Shown piece by piece: positions 34,595 through 44,135 of a DNA stretch of 64,000 nucleotides. Numbering within the stretch: the first letter of the stretch is position 1; the number at the start of each line of letters is the position of its first letter. This DNA comes from an uncultured Butyricicoccus sp. (GTDB lineage: Bacteria; Bacillota; Clostridia; Oscillospirales; Butyricicoccaceae), in contig CAKTAV010000002.1 in NCBI GenBank assembly GCA_934532985.1, positions 62,001-126,000 on the forward strand. The letters are read 5' to 3'. A program made the position numbers and the translations under genes. Below the pieces are notes generated by a model. It did not search any database. It saw only the letters and a program-made list of their open reading frames with translations, and was not told the DNA's origin.

Positions 34595-34635
34595 GGAAAA
34601 GCCCCCTTTTTTCTCTTTTACCCCTGATAGCAATC

Positions 34636-34664
34636 GAGGTGACACAGTCGTGCCGTGTCACCTC
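34636..34664. terminator. Hairpin between HIT gene and comEC
   Basis: A 10-bp stem GAGGTGACAC/GTGTCACCTC with a 9-base loop. There is no good T-tract, so its role as a terminator is uncertain. Confidence 0.4.
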
Positions 34665-34688
34665 TCGTTTCTCTCTTGTTTCAAAAAA

Positions 34689-35027
34689 TCAGCCTGGCGG
34701 CCAAGTCATATCCCGTCCGGACAGAACGTGGAAATGCAGATGGAACACACTCTGATTCGCCTGCTCACCGATGTTGGATACAACACGGAAGCTCTCAATG
34801 CCAAGATCCTTCGTGATCTTGGCAATTGCCTCAAAGCAATGTGCAACGACAGCGCTGTTTTCCGGCGTGACGTCTGCCGCCGACGCAATATGCGCCTTTG
34901 GAATCACGAGGAAATGAGACGGAGCCTGCGGCGCAATGTCATAGAATGCATAGACATACTCGTCCTCATAGACCTTCTTCGACGGAACCTCTCCGCTGAT
35001 GATCTTGCAGAACAGACAATCGTGCAT
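34689..35027 (-). CDS. HIT-family nucleotide hydrolase (HinT-like)
   Basis: A 112-residue histidine triad protein: CLFCKIISGEVPSKKVYEDEYVYAFYDI at the N-terminus (zinc cysteines of the HinT branch) and the catalytic triad HLHFHVLSGRDMTWPPG at the C-terminus. Family members hydrolyse aminoacyl-adenylates and nucleoside phosphoramidates, which fits its position right after alaS. GGAGGG precedes the ATG. A promoter (TTGAAG-18-TATAAT, 35085-35114) inside the alaS 3' end may transcribe it separately. Confidence 0.95.
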   Translation of the reverse strand: MHDCLFCKIISGEVPSKKVYEDEYVYAFYDIAPQAPSHFLVIPKAHIASAADVTPENSAVVAHCFEAIAKITKDLGIESFRVVSNIGEQANQSVFHLHFHVLSGRDMTWPPG

Positions 35028-35055
35028 GACAATCCCTCCTTTGTGTCAAACAGGA

Positions 35056-35081
35056 TGAGAGAGAACGCTTGTCCTCTCTCA
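35056..35081. terminator. Hairpin between alaS and the HIT gene
   Basis: TGAGAGAG-type arms pair across a short loop; no clear T-run follows, so this is a weak terminator or a leader hairpin of the HIT transcript. Confidence 0.4.
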
Positions 35082-35084
35082 CCC

Positions 35085-35114
35085 ATTATAGCATAAACCG
35101 TGAAATTACTTCAA
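35085..35114 (-). promoter_or_regulatory. Possible HIT gene promoter at the alaS 3' end
   Basis: Minus strand: -35 TTGAAG (35109-35114), 18-base spacer, perfect -10 TATAAT (35085-35090). Confidence 0.55.
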
Positions 35115-37748
35115 CTGATCGCCAACAATATTATTGACCGCTTCCAGTGCGGTTTCCAGCATCTCCGGCTTCTTGCCGCCAGCGGATGCGGAATCCGGAC
35201 GACCGCCGCCGCCACCGCCGCAGAGCTTGGCAACTTCCTTGATGATCTTACCGGCATGCGCGCCCTTTGCCTGTGCTTCCTTGCCGACAACGCAGAGCAG
35301 CTGAATCTTATCCGGCGCTGTGACAATCGAAAGAACAGCAACGGCATTCGGGGCCTTCTCCTTGATCGCGTCGCCCATAGAGCGCATAACCTCCGGTGTG
35401 ACGTTCAGCTTAGTCGCAATGACATTGACGCCCTTGACGTCAATCGAAACATTGAACAGATCGGCTAGCTGCATCTTCGCGATCTTATCGTTCAGACCGG
35501 TGATGTCCTTGTTCATGGAACGAATCTCTTCCATGACAGCCTGTGCACGGTGCATCAGCTCGCCCGGCGTGGTCTTGAGCGCAGAAGCCGCATCGGCAAC
35601 CGTCTCATCCAGCTGGTGCAGGATTTCGAGAACTTTGCGTCCGGTTACCGCCTCAATACGGCGTACACCGGCGGCAACCGATGCCTCGGATACGATCTTG
35701 AACATACCGGCCTTTGCCGTGTTGTCCAGATGCGTACCGCCGCAGAACTCGACGGAGAAGTCGCCAGCCTGTACGACGCGGACATACTCGCCATACTTTT
35801 CGCCAAACAGCGCCATAGCGCCCTTCTTCTTTGCCTCTTCAATTGGCAGAACCTCGGTGATGACGTCGATGCCTTCCAGAATCTTGTCGTTGACAATTGC
35901 CTCTACCTTCTCGATTTCCTCCGGAGTCATTGCTGCGAAGTGCGTGAAGTCAAAGCGGACGTGATCGGCGTCGGTATACGAACCGGCCTGCTCAACGTGT
36001 GAGCCGAGAACCTGACGCAGTGCCTGCTGCAACAGATGGGTTGCGGTATGCGAACGGCAGATGGCCTGACGGCGCTCCGGATCCACCGAGCAGGTGACGT
36101 TGTCGCCGCGGGTGATCGAACCGGACTCCAGCACACCGGAGTGCAGATAAATCTTGCCGTTGCCGCTCTTCTGTACATTGTCAATCTTTACAACACAGGA
36201 TCCGTTGGAGATCGTGCCGTGATCCGGTACCTGACCGCCCATTTCCGCATAGAACGGGGTGTGATCCAGCACAACCGTAACCTTTACGCCGTCGCCGCGA
36301 ACGGCATCCGTGCTCTCGCCGTCGGCGATCAGAGCCAGAACCTCCGACTCCGAAGTCAGGGAATCGTAACCACAGAACTCCGTGGTCAGCGACTTGTCCA
36401 GACCGAGATCCTCGGACTCCCAGCCGACATCACCCATGCGCTTTCGGTCCTCACGGGAGCGCTGCTTCTGCTCTTCGATCAGCGCGTCGAAGCCATCACG
36501 GTTCGTCGTCATGCCCTGTTCTTCCAGAATCTCAATCGTCAGATCAATCGGGAAGCCGTAGGTGTCGTGCAGCTTGAAAGTATCCTCTGCCGGAAGCTCG
36601 GTCTTGCCCTCTGCCTTGACCGTTTCAATCATGTCGTTCAGGATGGACAGACCGGCGTCAACGGTTGCGTCAAAACGCTCCTCCTCGACCTGAATGACCT
36701 TGCGGATATAATCCTGCTTCTCCAGCAGAACCGGATACGCGCCCTGATTCTCGTGAATAACCGTATCACAAACCTGGTACAGGAACGGCTTGTCAATGCC
36801 AAGCAGTTTACCATGACGTGCTGCACGGCGCAGCAGACGGCGCAGAACATAGCCGCGGCCCTCGTTGGACGGGATAACGCCGTCGCAGATCATCATAACG
36901 GTAGAACGGATATGATCAGTGATAACGCGCAGCGAGACATCGGTCTTGTAATCCTGACCATAGGTCTTGCCGGAGATGCGGGTGACATGATTCGTGATAT
37001 TGCGAACCGTGTCGACGTCAAACAGCGAGTCAACATCCTGCATGACACAGGCCAGACGCTCCAAGCCCATGCCGGTATCGATGTTCTTCTGCTTGAGCTC
37101 AGTGTAGTGATTGTGTCCATCGTTGTCAAACTGGGAGAATACGTTGTTCCAGATCTCCATATAGCGGTCACAGTCACAGCCTACCGTACAGCCCGGCTTG
37201 CCGCAGCCATACTTTTCGCCGCGATCATAATAAATCTCCGAGCACGGACCGCACGGACCGGAGCCATGCTCCCAGAAGTTATCTTCCTTGCCGAAACGGA
37301 AAATGCGGTCCTTGTCGATGCCAATTTCCTTGTTCCAAATCTCAAATGCCTCGTCGTCATCAACGTAAATCGACGGGTACAGACGGTCTGCCGGAATGCC
37401 CATGACCTCCGTAAGGAATTCCCAGCTCCAAGCAATCGCCTCTCTCTTAAAGTAGTCGCCGAACGAGAAGTTGCCCAGCATTTCAAAATACGTGCCGTGG
37501 CGTGCGGTCTTGCCGACATTCTCAATGTCGCCCGTGCGGATACATTTCTGGCAGGTAGTCACACGGCGGCGTGGCGGGATCTGCTCGCCCGTAAAATACG
37601 GCTTGAGCGGCGCCATACCCGAGTTGATCAGCAGCAGCGACTTGTCGCCCTGCGGAATCAGCGAAAAGCTCGGCAGGCGGAGATGTCCCTTCGACTCCAT
37701 GAAGGAGAGGAACTTCTCACGGATTTCGTTTACTCCCATGTATTCCAT
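35106..37748 (-). CDS. alaS: Alanine--tRNA ligase
   Basis: An 880-residue class II synthetase of full length. The catalytic domain starts MGVNEIREKFLSFMESKGHLRLPSFSLIP, with RHGTYFEMLGNFSFGDYFK as motif 2. The editing domain has zinc ligands in RSHTATHLLQ and CGGTHLDN. A C-terminal DHHA1 domain with the GGGGGGRPDSASAGG stretch follows. It charges tRNA-Ala and clears Ser/Gly mischarging. ATG 37748 follows GGAGGA; the open frame extends upstream into the T-box leader without a ribosome site. Controlled by the adjacent Ala T-box. Confidence 0.97.
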   Translation of the reverse strand: MEYMGVNEIREKFLSFMESKGHLRLPSFSLIPQGDKSLLLINSGMAPLKPYFTGEQIPPRRRVTTCQKCIRTGDIENVGKTARHGTYFEMLGNFSFGDYFKREAIAWSWEFLTEVMGIPADRLYPSIYVDDDEAFEIWNKEIGIDKDRIFRFGKEDNFWEHGSGPCGPCSEIYYDRGEKYGCGKPGCTVGCDCDRYMEIWNNVFSQFDNDGHNHYTELKQKNIDTGMGLERLACVMQDVDSLFDVDTVRNITNHVTRISGKTYGQDYKTDVSLRVITDHIRSTVMMICDGVIPSNEGRGYVLRRLLRRAARHGKLLGIDKPFLYQVCDTVIHENQGAYPVLLEKQDYIRKVIQVEEERFDATVDAGLSILNDMIETVKAEGKTELPAEDTFKLHDTYGFPIDLTIEILEEQGMTTNRDGFDALIEEQKQRSREDRKRMGDVGWESEDLGLDKSLTTEFCGYDSLTSESEVLALIADGESTDAVRGDGVKVTVVLDHTPFYAEMGGQVPDHGTISNGSCVVKIDNVQKSGNGKIYLHSGVLESGSITRGDNVTCSVDPERRQAICRSHTATHLLQQALRQVLGSHVEQAGSYTDADHVRFDFTHFAAMTPEEIEKVEAIVNDKILEGIDVITEVLPIEEAKKKGAMALFGEKYGEYVRVVQAGDFSVEFCGGTHLDNTAKAGMFKIVSEASVAAGVRRIEAVTGRKVLEILHQLDETVADAASALKTTPGELMHRAQAVMEEIRSMNKDITGLNDKIAKMQLADLFNVSIDVKGVNVIATKLNVTPEVMRSMGDAIKEKAPNAVAVLSIVTAPDKIQLLCVVGKEAQAKGAHAGKIIKEVAKLCGGGGGGRPDSASAGGKKPEMLETALEAVNNIVGDQLK

Positions 37749-37786
37749 ACATGATTCCTCCAACTTGATAAATAGTACAATAGAAA

Positions 37787-38017
37787 TAAAAAAGCTTTCG
37801 CCCCAAAGCCATAGGGGCGAAAGCTGATTTCGCGGTACCACCCTAATTACCGAATGCATCGGTATCTCGTGGTGTCCTTAACGCGGACGGACGTTCCGGT
37901 CATCCCGGACGGCTCGGAAGTGGCCGACACAGACCTCGCACAGGGCTTCCACCGTCCCCTGCTCTCTATACCCAAAAAAACTGTGTCTCGTTTCCTCATT
38001 GCACATAACGATATTAC
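37787..38017 (-). ncRNA. T-box leader, tRNA-Ala responsive
   Basis: Fills the gene-free stretch before alaS on the minus strand. The T-box sequence AATTAGGGTGGTACCGCG is at 37831-37848. The likely specifier is GCC (alanine) at 37922-37924, in the typical position after AGAGAGC...GGTGGAAGC and just before ACTTCCGAGC. A terminator with 12-bp stem AGCTTTCGCCCC/GGGGCGAAAGCT (37793-37824) and a T-run closes the leader. Uncharged tRNA-Ala should allow read-through into alaS. The specifier was assigned by eye. Confidence 0.92.
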
Positions 38018-38023
38018 AAAAAT

Positions 38024-38051
38024 ATTATACTCTGTTTCTGGCATTTGTCAA
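38024..38051 (-). promoter_or_regulatory. Promoter of the alaS T-box transcript
   Basis: Minus strand: consensus -35 TTGACA (38046-38051), 16-base spacer, perfect -10 TATAAT (38024-38029). Confidence 0.85.
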
Positions 38052-38095
38052 CCGGTTTTCGGCGGAAAAGCGTAAATTTTATCGCACGTATCGAA

Positions 38096-39325
38096 TTACT
38101 CCGGGTTCTTTTCCCGGCGCAAAATGCCAAACTCCTTAACCTGGAACGGGAACTTCATGTGCACGCGCATCATCGCAGAGCGTGCCGCATCCAGCTCTTC
38201 CCCATCGTCGTTCTGCATAGATTCCACGGTGAAGCGATATACCGGCTTACCCGGCTGCATCAGCTCCAGTGTTTCTCCGGCAAAGAAGCGGTTTTTTAGC
38301 AAAAATACGGCGTTGCCGTCGGCATCGCAGGAATCAAACAGCGCTGCGACCTCCCAGTCACGGATGTACATGCAGTCGTCATAATACTGTCCTTTCGGGT
38401 CACGCCCGAAGTAAAAACCGGTGAAGTATTCGCGATGGCTGACTCGTCCGATCTCCTCCGCAATCTCCTGCGGGAGCTGGAAATTCGGATCGCCGGACGC
38501 CAGATAAGCGTCCACGGCACGGCGATAGGCGCTTGTGATGCCCGCCGTGTAAAACGCCGTCTTGGCGCGTCCCTCAATCTTAAACGAGGTGATTCCGGCG
38601 GCAATCAGCTCCGGAATGTACTCAATCATGCACATGTCCTTAGAGTTGTACATGTAGGTATACCGCTCGTCCTCATCCACCGGAAAATACTGTCCCGGGC
38701 GCTTTTCCTCCATCAGGGCGTACTTCCAGCGGCAGGACTGCGCACAGGCGCCGTGGTTGGCATCGCGTCCTGTCGTATAGTTGGAAATCAGACAGCGTCC
38801 GGAAATTGAGATACACATCGCGCCGTGCACAAAGCACTCAATTTCCACCTCCGGCGGAATCGCGTCGCGAATGGTCTTGATCTCTTCCAGCGTCAGCTCA
38901 CGCGCCAGAACAATGCGCTCGGCACCCATATCCACCCAGAATCGGGCGGCTTCCGCGTTGAGAATGCTGGCCTGCGTGCTGATATGCAGCGGCATATTCG
39001 GAACGACGCGACGCGCCGTGCGGATAACGCCAAGATCGGATACAATCAGGGCATCGGCGTGGTATTCCTGCAGCCGAAGCAGATACTGCTCCAGCTCGGC
39101 AAATTCATTGGAACGCGGCGAGATATTCACCGTGACATAGACCTTGACGCCGTGCTCGTGGGCGTAGTTGATGCCGTCGCGCAGCTCGTCGTCGCTAAAA
39201 TTATTGGATGCTGCACGCATGCCAAAGTGCTTTCCTGCCAAATAAACGGCATCCGCCCCATAGGCAATGGCGTACTGCAAACGTTCGATGTCACCCGCAG
39301 GTGACAGGATTTCGGGTTTTATCAT
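38096..39325 (-). CDS. Peptidase U32 family protein
   Basis: A 409-residue U32 protein. The N-terminal TIM-barrel-like part reads PEILSPAGDIERLQYAIAYGADAVYLAGKHFGMRAASNNFS. The signature ECFVHGAMCISISGRCLIS and HGACAQSCRWKY supply the four cysteines that in TrhP-type proteins bind an iron-sulfur cluster. The C-terminal beta domain is present. Members hydroxylate tRNA uridine-34 (TrhP/YrrN/YrrO) or were described as collagenases; the tRNA role is more likely. Followed by mltG upstream with a 30-base gap, the common U32-mltG order of Firmicutes. Confidence 0.9.
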   Translation of the reverse strand: MIKPEILSPAGDIERLQYAIAYGADAVYLAGKHFGMRAASNNFSDDELRDGINYAHEHGVKVYVTVNISPRSNEFAELEQYLLRLQEYHADALIVSDLGVIRTARRVVPNMPLHISTQASILNAEAARFWVDMGAERIVLARELTLEEIKTIRDAIPPEVEIECFVHGAMCISISGRCLISNYTTGRDANHGACAQSCRWKYALMEEKRPGQYFPVDEDERYTYMYNSKDMCMIEYIPELIAAGITSFKIEGRAKTAFYTAGITSAYRRAVDAYLASGDPNFQLPQEIAEEIGRVSHREYFTGFYFGRDPKGQYYDDCMYIRDWEVAALFDSCDADGNAVFLLKNRFFAGETLELMQPGKPVYRFTVESMQNDDGEELDAARSAMMRVHMKFPFQVKEFGILRREKNPE

Positions 39326-39355
39326 GAAAAGAAACGTCTCCTTCGATATGGTTGC

Positions 39356-40453
39356 TTACTGTGCCTTTTTCTCTGCTACCACCTTGGCAACTGCTGCATT
39401 ATGCTCGTCCAGTGTCTTGGAGAAGATATGCGCAGTACCCTTTGCGTTGGCAACATAGTAGTAATAGGAATGCTTTTCCGGATGCGTCGCCGCATACAGA
39501 GCAGCGTAGCCCGGATTGCAAATCGGTCCCGGCGGCAAACCGCGGTTGGTATAAGTATTATATGGGCTGTTGATCTTGAGATCATCCTGTGTCAGCTCCC
39601 CGCTGTGGCCGCAGACGTATTTAATTGTCGCGTCGATGTTCAGATATGGGAACTTCTGCGTGTCCGCCAGACGGTTATAGATAACGCCGGAGATGCGACG
39701 CATTTCGTCATCCGACGCCGCTTCCTTTTCAATCATGGACGCAATGATGGTAACGTCCCCCATTGACATATTCAGCTTTTTCGCGTTGGAAACCAGACTC
39801 TTACGCTTGGAATCATCCGTGATTTTCTTCTGGTAATTGTCCAACATCTTGCTGAGAATGGACTCCGCCGAATCGCTGATATAGAACTCATAGGTGTCCG
39901 GGAAGAGATAGCCCTCCAAACGATTTTCGTCGTTTCCAAGGTCATCCGGCAGGAAGTCATAGTCAAACTCGCCCTTCTTCAGCGCCTTTGTCAGCTCTTT
40001 TTCGTCACTAAGATTCGCCTTGAGCAGAGCTTCCTTAATCTGTGCTACGGTATATCCCTCAGGAATGGTCACGGTTACCGTGGAATACGGAGAAATACGG
40101 ATCGTGCGCAGCAGCTCCCGATAGTCCATCGAGGAATTCAGCGTATACTTGCCCGCCTTGAATTTGACATCGCGGTTGGAGACCGCGACAAACGTGCGGA
40201 AAAACCACTTGTATTCAATGATGTTGCTGTCTTTGAGGATGGTCGATACCTCTCCGGCTGTTGCCCCCTCCGGAATGGTCACCTGAATTTCCTTGTCCGG
40301 CTTAGTCAGTGCAAACAGATCGTTGCCAAGAACAATCGCAGCCGAGGCTAGAATGCCGGAAATCAGCAGGATAATAACCAAATACAATAGAGTATTGAGT
40401 ACCGGATTGCGCCGTTTCTTTTGCCGTGGTCTTCGTGGTTCGGGATTGTTCAT
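39356..40453 (-). CDS. mltG: Endolytic transglycosylase MltG
   Basis: A 365-residue membrane-anchored lytic transglycosylase. A basic cytoplasmic N-terminus (PEPRRPRQKKRRN) precedes one membrane helix (VLNTLLYLVIILLISGILASAAIVLG), a LysM-like region (IPEGATAGEVSTILKDSNII) and the YceG domain with catalytic Glu in IASMIEKEAASDDEMRRISGVIYNRL and NSPYNTYTNRGLPPGPICNPG. It cuts nascent glycan strands and sets their length. ATG 40453 follows AAAGGAC. Upstream sequence to 40585 holds no other gene. Confidence 0.94.
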   Translation of the reverse strand: MNNPEPRRPRQKKRRNPVLNTLLYLVIILLISGILASAAIVLGNDLFALTKPDKEIQVTIPEGATAGEVSTILKDSNIIEYKWFFRTFVAVSNRDVKFKAGKYTLNSSMDYRELLRTIRISPYSTVTVTIPEGYTVAQIKEALLKANLSDEKELTKALKKGEFDYDFLPDDLGNDENRLEGYLFPDTYEFYISDSAESILSKMLDNYQKKITDDSKRKSLVSNAKKLNMSMGDVTIIASMIEKEAASDDEMRRISGVIYNRLADTQKFPYLNIDATIKYVCGHSGELTQDDLKINSPYNTYTNRGLPPGPICNPGYAALYAATHPEKHSYYYYVANAKGTAHIFSKTLDEHNAAVAKVVAEKKAQ

Positions 40454-40585
40454 AATGAATGTCCTTTCTGTTCGGTGCGGCATGCAAAGCCGGATGTATG
40501 CCGCGAATGTTATGAATGATGCCGTACCCTATCCCCCCTGAGGCCACCATAGCAGATTTATTTCGGGCTTCGGGCGCGGCGATGA

Positions 40586-41515
40586 TCAGCGAAATAGAAT
40601 ACTGAATAGAAATGCAACGCAAAACATAAAAAATCCGGGATTCGCGATCAATTCGGCTATCGTTGGGCGAAGACCAACGCTGTTTGGGCGAAATGGCCGG
40701 AGCTTGTCGTGCTGTATCTGCGTTGTCAGAGAGCGCAGCATCAGGTACAGTGACAACAAAAATAAAATCAAATTGATAAAAGTGAAATAGCGCCAAATGC
40801 CAAATGAGCTGTACACAGTTACTAGATGGTTAATAATGTAGTAATACAGATTATTTACCACATGGGCGATAATCGCCGGTCCCAGTGAATCAAAGGAATA
40901 GCTCAGATACGCATAGGCGCAGCCTGCCAAAAACGGTCCGATCAGGTTGTTCGGATTGGCGTGCAGCAGCGCGAAGCACAGGCCGCTCATGATAATACAG
41001 ATCTTCGTCCCCGCTACATTTTCCATAGCGGAAAACAAAATGCCACGCAGGTAAAGTTCCTCCACAATCGGCGGAACAACGACAATCGCAATAAAGCTCA
41101 AAAATGTATATTGTCCGCCCAGCAAATTACCATATACAATGCTCGGAAGCGCAATCTCCGAGCTGCCCGTCAAAGCAAACACAAACAGATTTGCCAAAAA
41201 AGACAAGAACGAAACGGTTAGTGCAAACTTGACCGTGAAGCCAAAATACTGAATATAGTAGCCCTTACGGCGCTCTAATCGCAGATTCAGCGGAAATGTG
41301 TCGTCCCGAAGTCGATAGACCAGAAACGCCGGAATGCCAAACGAAACCAGCTCATCCAAAATCACACCGACAGCCGGGTAGCCCGCAAACAGATAGTCAA
41401 AGCTGTAGCTGCATCCAAGCAGAAGCAAAAACGTCAGAAGCAATGCTGCGCCTGGCAGCCAAAACTGCTTTTGGCGGAGTGGGATGCGCCCCAAGGTATT
41501 AGAATGAAAACTCAA
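40586..41515 (-). CDS. CPBP-family intramembrane metalloprotease
   Basis: A 309-residue membrane protein with about eight helices and the Abi/CPBP motifs: PPIVEELYLRGIL (EExxxR), FALLHANPNN and AHVVNNLYYY. Relatives are CAAX-prenyl-protease-like (Rce1) and bacteriocin self-immunity proteins. I place the start at TTG 41515 because GAGGTGAT is 6 bases upstream and the TTG overlaps the stop of the previous gene (TTGA). It is the last gene of the tagA-thyX operon. Confidence 0.85.
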   Translation of the reverse strand: MSFHSNTLGRIPLRQKQFWLPGAALLLTFLLLLGCSYSFDYLFAGYPAVGVILDELVSFGIPAFLVYRLRDDTFPLNLRLERRKGYYIQYFGFTVKFALTVSFLSFLANLFVFALTGSSEIALPSIVYGNLLGGQYTFLSFIAIVVVPPIVEELYLRGILFSAMENVAGTKICIIMSGLCFALLHANPNNLIGPFLAGCAYAYLSYSFDSLGPAIIAHVVNNLYYYIINHLVTVYSSFGIWRYFTFINLILFLLSLYLMLRSLTTQIQHDKLRPFRPNSVGLRPTIAELIANPGFFMFCVAFLFSILFR

Positions 41516-42081
41516 GGAAGTATCACCTCTTTTTCTGTATAAATGCGAGAGCACGGAATATCAAATTTTTCTCGCGGTAAGATATCGCAGACGCGGGAAG
41601 CCGCACAAAGTGCCGCCGTGTGTGCCGGAATGCCGTCCAAAAAGCGGTCATAAAATCCGCCGCCGTAGCCAAGACGATATCCTTTGCGATCACAGGCAAG
41701 GGCGGGAACGATACACAGATCGATCTGTTCCCGCGGAATGACCGCACAGTGTGCCCCCGGTTCCGGAATGCCAAAGGTCTGCTCGGTTAAATCAGCCGGC
41801 GACGCAATCTGCCGCGCTTCCATTCGATGCCCTCGTAGACACTTGGGCAGACAGATAGTCTTTCCTGCCGTCCATCCCGCTTCAATGATGGCGTGTGTCG
41901 CAATTTCTTCTTCAGTCGAATAATAGATGAAGATCGTCTGCGCCTGCACGAACCACTCGGATTGCAGCACGCGCTGTGTGATAGTACAGTCGATTCTCTG
42001 CTTGTCCGCCAGACTTGTCTGCCGCCGCTGCTCCAACAGCTGCGCGCGCAGCGCCTGTTTATTCGGGATAGCAGATTCCAT
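41512..42081 (-). CDS. 5-formyltetrahydrofolate cyclo-ligase
   Basis: A 189-residue enzyme of the YgfA/MTHFS family that converts 5-formyl-THF to 5,10-methenyl-THF using ATP. Recognised by LRAQLLEQRRQTS at the N-terminus, FIYYSTEEEIATHAII, and the phosphate-binding GYRLGYGGGFYDRFL. It overlaps DJ-1 (23 bases) and CPBP (4 bases) genes, so translation is coupled. In the same operon ThyX consumes methylene-THF, so the enzyme may help refill the folate pool. Confidence 0.92.
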   Translation of the reverse strand: MESAIPNKQALRAQLLEQRRQTSLADKQRIDCTITQRVLQSEWFVQAQTIFIYYSTEEEIATHAIIEAGWTAGKTICLPKCLRGHRMEARQIASPADLTEQTFGIPEPGAHCAVIPREQIDLCIVPALACDRKGYRLGYGGGFYDRFLDGIPAHTAALCAASRVCDILPREKFDIPCSRIYTEKEVILP

Positions 42082-42598
42082 GCTTCACCTTTTGTGCCGC
42101 TTGTTCCCCACGCAGTGCGGCAACCAATGCCAAACCAAAGTCTATGGACGCCGCCGCACCCTGTCCGGTGATTACCTTGCCGTCCACACAGACCGGCTGA
42201 TGCATCAGCTGTGCGCAGTCCATTTTTTCGTTGACACTGAAATGACACACTGCCTTCTTTCCGCGCAGCACTCCCTTGGCAGACAGCACCGACGGCGCGG
42301 CACAAATTGCCGCCATATATCGGTCGTTCTCCGTGCAGTATGCAATCGCACGGTCAATCACTGACTGACCAAAGTAATTTTTTGTGCCCGGTCCGCCTGG
42401 CAGGAAAATCATTTCACAATCAGACAGATCCAGCTCGTCCGCCATAATATCTGCCGGCATCGGAATGCCCAGCTTGCTGGTCACTGTTTTTCCTGACACG
42501 CCGACGCGCGTTACCGGAATGTCTGCACGGGACAGCATGTCCAGCGGTGCAATCATCTCGGTGTCTTCATATCCATCTACTAAAAAGAGATATACCAT
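42059..42598 (-). CDS. DJ-1/PfpI family protein
   Basis: A 179-residue class I glutamine-amidotransferase-like protein. It has the DJ-1 nucleophile elbow AAICAAPSVL with C99, the conserved acidic residue E14 (GYEDTEMIAP), and FLPGGPGTKNYF. Family members act as deglycases, chaperones or ThiJ-like proteins; no precise function is readable. It ends inside the start of the cyclo-ligase gene, an order often seen in Firmicutes. Confidence 0.92.
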   Translation of the reverse strand: MVYLFLVDGYEDTEMIAPLDMLSRADIPVTRVGVSGKTVTSKLGIPMPADIMADELDLSDCEMIFLPGGPGTKNYFGQSVIDRAIAYCTENDRYMAAICAAPSVLSAKGVLRGKKAVCHFSVNEKMDCAQLMHQPVCVDGKVITGQGAAASIDFGLALVAALRGEQAAQKVKHGICYPE

Positions 42599-42623
42599 GG
42601 TTGTTCTCCTATTTTCATATACT

Positions 42624-43448
42624 TTAGTTAAACATCAGGTTGAAATAGCCAGGCCAAACCTCGTCCTTGGTATGCGGACGCAGACATCCCAAGCGACGCT
42701 GCTCACCCGGTGTCGTAATCTTGATTTCCAGCTGACCGCAGTGGCGCAAGATCTGTTGTGCCATCTCCTCCGGCTCAGCACTTATCAGCTCCTGTGCCCA
42801 CAGCTCCTCCGGTGTGTTCCAGACAAACGCGTAGCCTTGCAGTGCGCCAGTGTCCGAATACCAGCCTAGAAGCATGCCTCCAAGGTCTTGGAACATGTGG
42901 AATTGGTCGCGCCAGTCCTGTTCTGTGCGCATCAAATGCGGCACGGTGAGACGCTGGTCATACAGTTCCTGCATTGCCGGAATATCTGCTGGGGTCAGTG
43001 TACGAACCGTTCCGTCAACATGCGGCTGTCCGTCAAACGAAATCAGGCGATCCGTCACGGCAAAGGCTGTCTCATAGCCGTATTTCTTATAAAAATCAAA
43101 CAGCCATGGCTCTGCCGGAATGAGAACCGACGCCGTGCGCCCGCGCTGTACGTCAATGCGGAACGACTCTTGCAGCAGTGTTGCCATATAGCCCTTAAAC
43201 CGCTGCTCCGGTGCGGTACACGCGCCGTAAATATACGTCACTTCGGATACCGTGCTGCCATTGCGATAGGAATATGGCAGCATTTGCACCATGGCGCACA
43301 AAACATCGTCTTGAAGCAGAAGCAGTGTTTGCTCCGGCCGATAGCGGTTGGCGAAATACCATTCTGAAAATGTTGGGTCGTCGTCAAAGCAGCGATTCCA
43401 CAGTGTAATGACCGCATCGCGGTCGGTTTCCTCAGCAAAACGAATCAA
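42624..43448 (-). CDS. GNAT acetyltransferase, Eis-like N-terminal domain
   Basis: A 274-residue protein with a GNAT domain in its first half: IRFAEETDRDAVITLWNRCFDDDPTFSEWYF, then the acetyl-CoA segment VTYIYGACTAPEQRFKGYMATLLQES. The second half (from about residue 130) resembles the second GNAT-like and sterol-carrier-like part of Eis proteins. Acceptor substrate unknown. I prefer the TTG at 43448, 5 bases after GGGGAG and giving the usual IRFA start; an in-frame TTG at 43469 has no ribosome site. Confidence 0.8.
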   Translation of the reverse strand: MIRFAEETDRDAVITLWNRCFDDDPTFSEWYFANRYRPEQTLLLLQDDVLCAMVQMLPYSYRNGSTVSEVTYIYGACTAPEQRFKGYMATLLQESFRIDVQRGRTASVLIPAEPWLFDFYKKYGYETAFAVTDRLISFDGQPHVDGTVRTLTPADIPAMQELYDQRLTVPHLMRTEQDWRDQFHMFQDLGGMLLGWYSDTGALQGYAFVWNTPEELWAQELISAEPEEMAQQILRHCGQLEIKITTPGEQRRLGCLRPHTKDEVWPGYFNLMFN

Positions 43449-43475
43449 AACAATCTCCCCAATCTGCAATCCGAT

Positions 43476-44135
43476 TTATTCCAACACCGAGCGAAGCTGA
43501 CGGATTACCTCCGACGAAATGTCCTCAATCGAGCGAATAGCTCCGTGTTCCGTGCAGTGAATGCGATGCCAGCCAAAGCGATCTGCCAGCTGGGATGCGG
43601 TCTGATAGCATTTGCGCAGATACGGAATATCCTTCTCGTGAATGTCAATCTGCTTGCCCTGCCGATGCAGCAGCAGCTCCTGCACGGCGTCCGTCGGCAT
43701 ATCCAGAAAGAATACCTCATCCGGTGCCGGAATTCCCATAATACGATATTCGAAGTCAAACAGCCAGTCTAAGTACGCGCTCTGCTCCTCCGGCGGCAAC
43801 TTGGACGCCTGATGAATCGCGTTGGACGTGGTATAGCGATCTGCCACAACCAATCCGCCTGCTTCGTAATAGTCTTTCCACTCCTGACGATACGATGCGT
43901 AGCGGTCCACCGCAAAGAAGGTGGACGCCGCATAGGCAGATACATCCTCTGGATGCTCGCCAAAAGCCCCCTTTAAATACATGCGAATCAGCGCGGAGGA
44001 TTCTTCATTATAGCGCGGAAACACCAGCTTTTTATACGATATGTTCTGCTCGTCCAGCCAGTCGCACAGGAGCTCAAACTGTGTGGACTTTCCGGAGGCA
44101 TCCGTGCCCTCCAGTACAATCAGTTTTCCGCTCAT
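43476..44135 (-). CDS. tmk: Thymidylate kinase-like protein
   Basis: A 219-residue P-loop kinase: [10 protein letters not shown] at 9-18, [22 protein letters not shown], and [18 protein letters not shown] as the DR(Y/F/H) TMP-binding motif. It should phosphorylate dTMP to dTDP. The sequence differs from canonical Tmk ([14 protein letters not shown] in place of LDxxPExxxxR), and Clostridia often have a second tmk near holB, so this may be a paralogue. Its start overlaps the thyX stop by 4 bases, pairing dTMP production with its phosphorylation. Confidence 0.85.
   Translation of the reverse strand: MSGKLIVLEGTDASGKSTQFELLCDWLDEQNISYKKLVFPRYNEESSALIRMYLKGAFGEHPEDVSAYAASTFFAVDRYASYRQEWKDYYEAGGLVVADRYTTSNAIHQASKLPPEEQSAYLDWLFDFEYRIMGIPAPDEVFFLDMPTDAVQELLLHRQGKQIDIHEKDIPYLRKCYQTASQLADRFGWHRIHCTEHGAIRSIEDISSEVIRQLRSVLE

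Noticed and set aside
36036..37754. 572-codon open frame antisense to alaS
   Set aside because: It mirrors a highly conserved synthetase gene in a GC-rich region and has no ribosome site; a shadow frame.
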